Below, piece by piece: positions 57,259-64,000 of a DNA stretch of 64,000 bases. The number at the start of each line of letters is the position of its first letter. The first letter of the stretch is position 1. Source of the DNA: Pseudomonas vanderleydeniana (GTDB lineage: Bacteria; Pseudomonadota; Gammaproteobacteria; Pseudomonadales; Pseudomonadaceae); contig NZ_CP077093.1 in assembly GCF_014268755.2 (NCBI RefSeq), forward strand, positions 6,962,925 through 7,026,924. Direction: 5' to 3'. A program made the translations under genes and the position numbers. The notes under the pieces were generated by a model that made no database searches, had not been told where the DNA came from, and worked only from the letters and a program-made list of their open reading frames with translations.

Positions 57259-59235
57259 TCAACGGAACCGATCAACCTCCTGTCGCAACTCCGCCGCCAG
57301 CGTTTCCAGCTCACGCGCGGTCTGCGCCAGGTTGGACACCACTTCGCGCTGTTCGCTGTTGGCCAGGGCGATGCTCTGCAGGTTGCTGCTGAGCAGGGTC
57401 GCGGTGCTGCTCTGCTCTTGGGTGGCGGTGGTGATAGCAGCGAATTGCTGGCCGGCCGAACGGCTCTGTTCGTCGATGCGCTGCAATGCCGAGGCGACGT
57501 TGGCGTTACGCGACAGGCCTTCCTGCATCAACGCGTTGCCCTGCTCCATGGTCTGGATGGCGTGACCGGTTTCCTGCTGGATGCTGTGGATCATGCTGGA
57601 AATCTCGTCCGTCGCCTCGCGGGTGCGGCCCGCCAGGCTGCGTACCTCATCGGCGACCACGGCGAAACCACGGCCCTGTTCTCCGGCACGGGCGGCTTCG
57701 ATGGCAGCGTTGAGCGCCAGCAGGTTGGTCTGTTCGGCAATCGAGGTGATCACGCCGACGATGCCGCCGATTTCCTGGGAACGCTGGCCCAGGGTGTTGA
57801 TCACGGTCGCCGTGCTGCCCAGCGCAGCGGCGATCTGCTCCAGGGACGAGGACGCCTCTTCCATCGAACTGCGACCGATACGCGTCTGCTGGGCGTTTTC
57901 CTGGGCCAGGCGCTCGGTGTTGCTCATGTTGTCGGCGATGTTCAGCGAGGTGGCACTGAACTCCTCGACCGCGCCGGCCATGCTGGTGATTTCACCGGAC
58001 TGCTGTTCCATGCCTTCGTAGGCCCCGCTCGACAGGCCGGACAAGGCCTGGGCACGACCGTTGACCTCCTGGGCGGCCTTGCGGATGTGTTCGACCATGG
58101 TCGACAGCGCCTGGCCCATCTGGTTGAAGCTGCCAGCCAGCTGGCCGATCTCGTCGTGGCTCGACACGTTGAGCCGCACGCTCAGGTCGCCGGCCCCCAG
58201 GGCCTGCGCCTGGTGCACCAGGTCACCGAGTGGACGCAGCTTGCTGCGCAGCAGCCAGACCGCCGCGCCGACTGCCAGCAACATCGCCAGCAGGCTGCCG
58301 AACACCAGGCGAATGCCGACGCTCCAGGTCACCTCGCTGATCTCGGCCTTGGGCATGCTCGCCACCACCGACCACGGGCCGTCCTCGAAAGGTACCGCGA
58401 CGCTGTAGACGTCATCGCCCTTGTCGCTCCAGAAGCGCCCCTGGCCCGGCTGCTTCGCCAGGTCGGCGATCACCTTGGCCGCCTGCTCGGGATCATTCAC
58501 CTGGGCGGGCGCGACCAGCCAGCGCTTCTGCTCGTCGAGCAGCGCCAGGGAGCCGGTGGTACCGATGCGGAAACGCTTGAGGTTGTCGAACTGCGCCTTC
58601 TGCGCATCGGTGTAGTCGAAGCCGACGAACAGCACCGCGAACACCTTGCCGCTGCTGTCACGCACCGGGGTGTACTGGGTCATGTAGTAGCGGTCGAAAA
58701 GCAACGCACGGCCGACATAGCTCTGGCCCGCCATCAGCCTGGCGTAGGCCGGGTGCTGGTGGTCAAGCAGGGTGCCGATGGCACGGCTGCCGTCCTGCTT
58801 GGTCAGGGAGGTGCTGACGCGGATGAAGTCCTCGCCGCTGCGTACGAACAGGGTCGCGACACCGGCGGTCATCTGCTTGAAGTCGTCGACTTCGGTGAAG
58901 TCGTTGTTGAGCAGCTTGTCGCGCAGGTACAGGCTCGGGGCCTGGGTACCGGCCACGCTGACCAGCTCATCGGTGCGCGCGCTCAAGCCGCTGCTGAAGC
59001 GCTTCTCGAACAGCCCGCTGAGGCGCTGGGTGCTTTCGCGCAGGGTGCCGTGGAAGGTATTCAACTGGTCGGCGAGCAGGCGTGCTTCGCTGGCCAAATG
59101 CTCTTCGCGGGTATCGAGGTTGGCCGAGTCCAGCGAACGCAGGGCGAATACGGTACTGCCGCTGATCACCACCGCCAGGATGACGGAAAGCGCAAGACCG
59201 AGTTGCGTGGCGATGCGAGCACGGGGTTGAGGCAT
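57259..59235 (-). CDS. Methyl-accepting chemotaxis protein with Cache sensor domain
   Basis: This 658-residue chemoreceptor has an N-terminal helix (~9-30) and a large periplasmic Cache_3-Cache_2 type domain (~40-305). Typical ligand-site sequence is visible: [17 protein letters not shown] and [21 protein letters not shown] second helix (~310-330), HAMP (~332-385) and a signalling tip [20 protein letters not shown] follow. An AGGAG site eight bases upstream fixes the ATG at [11 protein letters not shown]. Cache receptors of this type often sense organic acids, amines or purines; ligand unknown. Confidence 0.93.
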   Translation of the reverse strand: MPQPRARIATQLGLALSVILAVVISGSTVFALRSLDSANLDTREEHLASEARLLADQLNTFHGTLRESTQRLSGLFEKRFSSGLSARTDELVSVAGTQAPSLYLRDKLLNNDFTEVDDFKQMTAGVATLFVRSGEDFIRVSTSLTKQDGSRAIGTLLDHQHPAYARLMAGQSYVGRALLFDRYYMTQYTPVRDSSGKVFAVLFVGFDYTDAQKAQFDNLKRFRIGTTGSLALLDEQKRWLVAPAQVNDPEQAAKVIADLAKQPGQGRFWSDKGDDVYSVAVPFEDGPWSVVASMPKAEISEVTWSVGIRLVFGSLLAMLLAVGAAVWLLRSKLRPLGDLVHQAQALGAGDLSVRLNVSSHDEIGQLAGSFNQMGQALSTMVEHIRKAAQEVNGRAQALSGLSSGAYEGMEQQSGEITSMAGAVEEFSATSLNIADNMSNTERLAQENAQQTRIGRSSMEEASSSLEQIAAALGSTATVINTLGQRSQEIGGIVGVITSIAEQTNLLALNAAIEAARAGEQGRGFAVVADEVRSLAGRTREATDEISSMIHSIQQETGHAIQTMEQGNALMQEGLSRNANVASALQRIDEQSRSAGQQFAAITTATQEQSSTATLLSSNLQSIALANSEQREVVSNLAQTARELETLAAELRQEVDRFR

Positions 59236-59417
59236 GAACAGCTCCTGACCGAGTAGCCGGGTCATCCTTATCCCATGGCGCTACCCGGTTTTTTCAAGTT
59301 GAGTCGTGAGAGGCCTTTCTGAACGAAGGTTCCATGTCGCTACAGTCGGCTGCTCATACAGATACTTGAGCAAATCGGAGGGATATTTGCCAGAAATCTG
59401 ACCGAAGGATTACGCAT

Positions 59418-60338
59418 TCAACCCAACCGCTCGACCCGGGGCAGTTCCATGGCCGCGACTTCGCCCTGCAGGAAGTCGCTCAACCGACGCAGGCGTTCTC
59501 CACCGGGGCGGGTTTTCGGCCATACCAGGTAGTACTTTTCGCCGCTGGCCACGGCGGTCGGCCAGGGCAGGCTGAGGCGTCCCTGGGCGACGTCCTCGGC
59601 GACCATCAGCAGGTCGCCCATGGACACGCCATAACCCCGGGCCGCGGCAATCATCCCCAGCTCCAGGGTGTCGAACACCTGCCCACCCTTGAGGGACACC
59701 CGCTCGGACAGGCCCATGCGCTCCAGCCAGTTGCGCCAGTCGCGCCGGTCCGGCGTCGGGTGCAGCAGCTCGGTGGCGGCCAGGCGTTCGACATCCCACG
59801 GCTGGTCATTGAGCAGGGTGGGCGCGCCAACCGGGATCAGCCACTCGGAAAACAGGTAGCTGGACTCCCAATCCGGCGGGAAATGCCCGTTGCTGAGCAA
59901 CACCGCGCAATCGAACGGCTCCTGGTTGAAATCGACGTTGTCGACGTCCATCCAGGCACTGGTCAGCTGTACCTCGTTGCCTTTCTGCAAGTGTCGGAAG
60001 CGGCTGATACGCGCCAGCAGCCAGCGCATGGTCAGCGTCGACGGCGCCTTCATGCGCAGGATGTCATCTTCGGCGCGCAGGGTATCGCAGGCCCGCTCCA
60101 GCGCGCCGAAGCCCTCGCGAATCCCCGGCAACAGCAACCGCGCGGCCTCGGTCAGTTGCAGGTTGCGACCGTTGCGCTGAAACAGCCGGCAGGCGAAATG
60201 ATCCTCCAGGGTGCGGATGTGCCGGCTCACCGCGCTCTGGGTGATAGACAGTTCTTCCGCTGCCCGGGTGAACGAGCTGTAGCGCGCCGCCGCCTCGAAG
60301 GCGCGCAGGGCATAGAGCGGGGGCAGGCGACGGGACAT
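59418..60338 (-). CDS. LysR-family regulator, GcvA-like
   Basis: This 306-residue LysR-type regulator has an N-terminal winged HTH (PPLYALRAFEAAARYSSFTRAAEELSITQSAVSRHI, in blocks ~5-41) and a periplasmic-binding-like effector domain (~95-300). The LPPLxALRAFEAAAR start is typical of the GcvA/AmpR subgroup. The start was chosen at MSRRLPPLY. It is divergent from a MATE transporter with a 150-base gap and probably regulates it, as is common for LysR pairs. Confidence 0.9.
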   Translation of the reverse strand: MSRRLPPLYALRAFEAAARYSSFTRAAEELSITQSAVSRHIRTLEDHFACRLFQRNGRNLQLTEAARLLLPGIREGFGALERACDTLRAEDDILRMKAPSTLTMRWLLARISRFRHLQKGNEVQLTSAWMDVDNVDFNQEPFDCAVLLSNGHFPPDWESSYLFSEWLIPVGAPTLLNDQPWDVERLAATELLHPTPDRRDWRNWLERMGLSERVSLKGGQVFDTLELGMIAAARGYGVSMGDLLMVAEDVAQGRLSLPWPTAVASGEKYYLVWPKTRPGGERLRRLSDFLQGEVAAMELPRVERLG

Positions 60339-60489
60339 GAGTGACCTTCCGGGAACGGGATGGAACAGCACCTGGCAGAAATGGCTGCATGAGTTTTTAT
60401 CATGCGAGCAATCGTTTTTATCCCTTTGTGCAAAGCCGTGCAAGCGCCGAGAATCAGTCCTTTAACCCTTCTGTCACTCTGAGAGTCCG

Positions 60490-61896
60490 ATGATCATGCA
60501 GCATCCAGCACGTACCGAACTCTGGGCCATCCTGCGGCTGTCGGGGCCGTTGATCGCCTCGCAGTTGGCGCACATGCTCATGGTGCTGACCGACACCCTG
60601 ATGATGGCCCGGCTCAGCCCCGAGGCCCTGGCCGGTGGTGGCCTCGGCGCGGCGAGCTATTCGTTCGTGTCGATCTTCTGCCTCGGGGTGATTGCCGCGG
60701 TCGGCACGCTGGTCGCCATCCGCCATGGCGCCGGCGACACCGAAGGCGTCACCCGCCTGGCCCAGGCCGGGCTCTGGCTGGCCTGGGCCATGGCACTGGG
60801 CGCCGGCCTGCTGCTGTGGAACCTCAAGCCGATCCTGCTGCTGTTCGGCCAGAAACCCGCCAACGTGCAGGCCGCCGGCCAGTTCCTGATGGTGCTGCCA
60901 TTCGCCCTGCCCGGCTACCTGAGCTTCATGGCCCTGCGCGGCTTCACCAGTGCGCTGGGGCGGGCTACGCCGGTGATGGTGATCAGCCTCTGCGGCACCG
61001 TGGCCAACTTCCTGCTCAACTATGCCTTGATCACCGGGATGTTCGGCCTGCCCCACCTGGGCCTGACCGGGATCGGCCTGGTCACGGCGATCGTCGCCAA
61101 CTGCATGGCACTGGCCCTGGCCTGGTACATCCGGCGGAATGCGGCATACCGCGACTACCCCTTGCTGAAGGGCCTGTCACGGCCGAACTGGCAGTACCTG
61201 CGTGAGCTGTGGCGGCTGGGCCTGCCGATTGGCGGGACCTATGCCGTGGAAGTCGGACTGTTCGCCTTCGCGGCCCTGTGCATGGGCACCATGGGCAGCA
61301 CGCAACTGGCGGCGCACCAGATCGCCCTGCAAATCGTCTCGGTGGCGTTCATGATTCCAGCGGGGATTTCCTACGCGATCACCCTGCGCATCGGCCAGCA
61401 CTACGGGGCCGGGCAACTGCTGGACGCGCGGCGGGCCGGACGGGTCGGCATCGCCTTCGGCGCGGCGATCATGCTGGCCTTCGCCATGTTGTTCTGGCTG
61501 GCGCCGAACGCGTTGATCGGGCTGTTCCTGGACCACAACGACCCGGCCTTCCGCCCGGTGATCGAGCTGGCCGTCAGCCTGCTGGCGGTGGCCGCCTGGT
61601 TCGAGCTGTTCGACGGCACCCAGACCATCGCCATGGGCGCGATCCGCGGGCTCAAGGATGCCAAGACCACCTTCCTGGTCGGGCTCGGCTGCTACTGGCT
61701 GATCGGTGCGCCGTCGGCCTGGCTGCTGGCGTTCAACCTTGGCTGGGGGCCGACCGGGGTCTGGTGGGGGTTGGCGTTGGGGCTGGCGTGTGCGGCAATC
61801 GGCCTGACGCTGGCGTTCGAATGGCGGATGAAGCGGATGCTGGGCAAAGGCGAGAAGAATGCATCGGCTCAAGCGGCCATGAACGCCTCCCCTTAG
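60490..61896 (+). CDS. norM: MATE family multidrug/cation efflux pump (NorM/PmpM-like)
   Basis: This 468-residue inner-membrane antiporter of the MATE family has 12 hydrophobic segments. Signatures are LSGPLIASQLAHMLMVLTDT (~17-36) and GLPIGGTYAVEVGLFAF (~243-259), with a conserved glutamate in the second half. It is close in type to NorM/PmpM, which exports cationic drugs with H+ or Na+. A weak AGAG site precedes the ATG; a second ATG two codons later is equally possible. It is paired with a divergent LysR gene. A hairpin lies ten bases after the stop. Confidence 0.9.
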   Translation: MIMQHPARTELWAILRLSGPLIASQLAHMLMVLTDTLMMARLSPEALAGGGLGAASYSFVSIFCLGVIAAVGTLVAIRHGAGDTEGVTRLAQAGLWLAWAMALGAGLLLWNLKPILLLFGQKPANVQAAGQFLMVLPFALPGYLSFMALRGFTSALGRATPVMVISLCGTVANFLLNYALITGMFGLPHLGLTGIGLVTAIVANCMALALAWYIRRNAAYRDYPLLKGLSRPNWQYLRELWRLGLPIGGTYAVEVGLFAFAALCMGTMGSTQLAAHQIALQIVSVAFMIPAGISYAITLRIGQHYGAGQLLDARRAGRVGIAFGAAIMLAFAMLFWLAPNALIGLFLDHNDPAFRPVIELAVSLLAVAAWFELFDGTQTIAMGAIRGLKDAKTTFLVGLGCYWLIGAPSAWLLAFNLGWGPTGVWWGLALGLACAAIGLTLAFEWRMKRMLGKGEKNASAQAAMNASP

Positions 61897-61907
61897 GGCC
61901 AGGATCA

Positions 61908-61935
61908 TGTGGGAGACGGCCGGGCGGCTCCCACA
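61908..61935. terminator. Hairpin after the MATE gene
   Basis: TGTGGGAG pairs perfectly with CTCCCACA around a 12-base loop, a half-REP-like element. No T-run follows, so termination is uncertain. Confidence 0.4.
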
Positions 61936-61965
61936 GTGACCGCGCCAGGCTCGGGAGGCCGCGCG

Positions 61966-62040
61966 CTGTAGGAGCGTGGTTTGCCCGCGAAGCTTTTTGT
62001 GCCCCCAAGGGCCTCTTCGCGGGCAAGCCCGCTCCTACAG
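61966..62040. repeat. REP-type palindrome pair (family B)
   Basis: CTGTAGGAGCGTGGTTTGCC and the inverted GGCAAGCCCGCTCCTACAG enclose a short CTTTTTGTGCCCCCAAGGGCC centre. Family B also occurs at 26.3 and 57.2 kb. It lies 23 bases from the stop of the convergent GGDEF-EAL gene. Confidence 0.85.
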
Positions 62041-62062
62041 GAAGGTTGTTGCATCCATGCGT

Positions 62063-63733
62063 TCAGCAGACGGCCTGGATCGCCGGCTGGCTGGCGCAGG
62101 AAGTCAGGTACTGGGCCAGCTCCTCCAGCGGCAGCGGCTTGCTGATCAGGTAACCCTGTACCTGGTCGCAGCCAAAGCCGTGCAGCAGGGCCAGCTGTTC
62201 CGGCGTCTCGACCCCCTCGGCCACCACTTCCAGGTTGAGGTTGTGGGCCAGGTTGATCATGGCGTGAACCAGCTTGCGGTTCTCCTCGCGCTGCTCCATG
62301 CCGCCGACGAAGCTCTTGTCGACCTTGAGCAGCGCGATCGGCAGGCTGTTGAGGTGCACGAACGAGGAGAAACCGGTACCGAAGTCATCCAGGGAAAAAC
62401 GCACGCCCAGGTGCCCGAGGGCATCCATGGTCTGCTTGACCAGGTCGCTGCGGCGCATCACCGCCGTCTCGGTGAGTTCGAACTCCAGCCATTGCGCCTC
62501 GACCCCACGCTCGGCAATCAGCCGGCTCAGGGTCGACAGCAGCTGGCTGTCCTGGAACTGCCGGAACGACAGGTTGACCGCCATGTGCAACGGCCCCAGC
62601 CCACGCTGACGCAGATCCTGCATGTCACGCAGGGCCCGGGAAATTACCCAGTAGCCCAGCGGCACGATCAGCCCGCTCTGCTCGGCCAGCGGCACGAATT
62701 CGCTCGGCGGCAGCAGCCCGCGCTCGCCATGACGCCAGCGCACCAGGGCCTCGAGGCCGACGATCTGCCCACTGCCCAGGTCCAGGCGCGGCTGGTAATG
62801 CAGTTCCAGCTCGTCGCGACGCAACGCCCGGCGCAGCTCGCTTTCCAGGTCGGCGAGGCTGCGGGCGTTGCGGTTGATCCGTTCGTTGAAGACATTGAAG
62901 GTACAGCCCTGGGTGCTCTTGGCCTGCTGCATGGCGATGTGCGCATGCCACATCAGCGGGTCGGCACCGGCCTTGGCGCGGGCATGGGCGATGCCCAGGC
63001 TGCAGCCGATCAGCAGGCTTTCGCCATCGATCCAGTAGGGTTCGGCCATGACCTCGACGATCCGCTCGGCCATCCACTCGGCGCGTTGCGGTGCCCGGCG
63101 CGTATCGATCAGCAGGGCGAACTCGTCGCTGCCCAGGCGGGCCAGCTGGTCACCGGCCTCCAGTTGGCTCTTGAGGCGCGCGACCACCTGCAGGATCAGC
63201 CGATCGCCGGCCTGGTGGCCCAGCGCGTCGTTGGCATGGCGAAAGTTGTCCAGGTCAAGATGCCCGAGGGCCAGGCCGCGCCCGTCGTTCTCGGCCAGGC
63301 GTGCGGTCAGCAGGGTCTGGAAACCCTGGCGGTTGGCGATGCCGGTCAGCGGGTCCTGTTCGGCCAGGCGCTGCAGGGTGTTTTCCAGCACCCCGCGCTC
63401 GTGCACATGCCGCAGGCAGCGGCGCAGGGTCGCGGTATCCAGGGTATCGCGCACCAGCCAGTCGCTGGCGCCCAGCGGCGCGACTTCCGGCTCGTCATCG
63501 AGCAGCAGCACGGTCGGCAGGCTGCAGCGCCCCGGAGCCGGCTGCAATTGCGGAACGGTCAGCAATACCGCCGCGCGCTCGTCATCGAAGAGGCCGCGGA
63601 CCAACTCCCACGAAGTCGCACTGACCAGCATGGCCGTGCCCCCCAGCGGAGCGAGACACTCGCGCAACAACGCCGCCCAGGCCGGATCATCGGCCAGCAG
63701 CAGCAAACGCAAGGGTTCGACAGGCGTAGACAA
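62063..63733 (-). CDS. GGDEF-EAL protein, c-di-GMP phosphodiesterase (ProE-like)
   Basis: This 556-residue cytoplasmic protein has a receiver-like N domain (1-115), GGDEF (~128-285) and EAL (~300-545). The GGDEF signature is GSDEF (201-205), probably inactive as a cyclase. The EAL motif (328-330), [19 protein letters not shown] and AEGVETPEQ are intact, so it should degrade c-di-GMP. The receiver lacks a clear phospho-acceptor aspartate (LLTVPQLQP at that place). By position between a MATE gene and the presumed rep it resembles P. aeruginosa PA5295 (ProE). Confidence 0.9.
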   Translation of the reverse strand: MSTPVEPLRLLLLADDPAWAALLRECLAPLGGTAMLVSATSWELVRGLFDDERAAVLLTVPQLQPAPGRCSLPTVLLLDDEPEVAPLGASDWLVRDTLDTATLRRCLRHVHERGVLENTLQRLAEQDPLTGIANRQGFQTLLTARLAENDGRGLALGHLDLDNFRHANDALGHQAGDRLILQVVARLKSQLEAGDQLARLGSDEFALLIDTRRAPQRAEWMAERIVEVMAEPYWIDGESLLIGCSLGIAHARAKAGADPLMWHAHIAMQQAKSTQGCTFNVFNERINRNARSLADLESELRRALRRDELELHYQPRLDLGSGQIVGLEALVRWRHGERGLLPPSEFVPLAEQSGLIVPLGYWVISRALRDMQDLRQRGLGPLHMAVNLSFRQFQDSQLLSTLSRLIAERGVEAQWLEFELTETAVMRRSDLVKQTMDALGHLGVRFSLDDFGTGFSSFVHLNSLPIALLKVDKSFVGGMEQREENRKLVHAMINLAHNLNLEVVAEGVETPEQLALLHGFGCDQVQGYLISKPLPLEELAQYLTSCASQPAIQAVC

Positions 63734-64000
63734 GCTAGCTCCCTAGACTCTGCAAAAAACATGGGCGAAAGGCATTATGACTCGCCGAGGAGCGATTACA
63801 ATGCGAATGGTTATCAACCGCTAACTTATATCGCGTCAGGTTGAACAATAGCCTTAAATTCTTTGCGCATCCTGCGGGAAAGTAACAAAACCGGCAAATT
63901 TAGATCGTGCCTTGCGTCACAATGTCGGAGAGTCGCGGCAGAATCCGTCCAGCCTGTTAAAATGCCCGCCCTTTTTTCGTAACAGACCACTTACTTCGTC
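63734..64000. other. Terminal intergenic region, probably upstream of rep
   Basis: These 267 bases encode no recognised protein. They are AT-rich between 63800 and 63910. By synteny with P. aeruginosa they should precede the rep helicase gene; a GTTAAAATG -10-like box at ~63956 faces right. Nothing else was recognised. Confidence 0.4.

Noticed and set aside
56896..59256. 786-residue open frame on the top strand opposite the Cache chemoreceptor
   Set aside because: It is antisense to a full chemoreceptor with clear domains, begins inside a repeat, and has composition typical of the reverse complement of high-GC coding DNA.

Overview
The window is chromosomal DNA of a Pseudomonas, most likely of the P. 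fluorescens group. The evidence is high-GC codon use, the gene order algP-FKBP-algQ-dsbB-hemYXDC-algR-algZ-argH, the order cyaA-rnk-cyaY-lptM-lysA-dapF-yigA-xerC-yigB-sutA-yjbQ-amtB-glnK-ubiK, and many paired REP-type palindromes between genes. No rRNA, tRNA, prophage, insertion sequence or CRISPR array was seen.

Layout. 1-5.6 kb: the 5' end of hemB, a DedA membrane protein, a sterol desaturase-like enzyme, elbB, a DUF188 protein and a cytochrome c/FTR1 iron permease. 5.7-10.6 kb: an envelope lipoprotein locus with two tandem COG3014 paralogues, a YcfL-like lipoprotein, an LpoB-like lipoprotein and a periplasmic protein, closed by a strong terminator. 10.7-25 kb: a LysE exporter, an ABC-F ATPase, the alginate-regulator/heme block (algP, algQ, hemCDXY, algR/algZ) and argH. 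25-39.7 kb: cAMP (cyaA), frataxin, lysine and peptidoglycan precursors (lysA, dapF), dimer resolution (xerC), sutA, and the nitrogen-sensing glnK-amtB operon. A sigma-54 promoter and two NtrC-type enhancers can be read upstream of glnK. 39.7-54.3 kb: a variable block with two chemoreceptors, a three-subunit membrane sugar dehydrogenase, two YcaC-type hydrolases, a CPA2 antiporter, two tandem AraC regulators and a stand-alone EAL protein. 55-63.7 kb: yifB/comM, a Cache chemoreceptor, a LysR/MATE divergent pair and a GGDEF-EAL phosphodiesterase. The last 267 bases carry no gene.

How it fits together. Most of the sequence is Pseudomonas core genome in compact operons with 1-4 base overlaps (hemC/hemD, hemX/hemY, algZ/algR, cyaY/DUF1289, xerC/yigB). 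Signalling themes recur: c-di-GMP (an EAL protein and a GGDEF-EAL protein), chemotaxis (three receptors), cAMP, nitrogen (PII) and AlgR/AlgZ.

The sequence least explained by known genes is: an 18-bp minisatellite next to sutA that is open on both strands; a 273-bp triplication that copied the 3' end of yifB; a pair of related dyads between an AraC gene and the EAL gene; and the duplicated COG3014 lipoproteins with LpoB-type partners. No wholly new multi-gene system can be proved from the sequence alone; the envelope lipoprotein locus and the AraC-AraC/EAL-receptor block are the best candidates.
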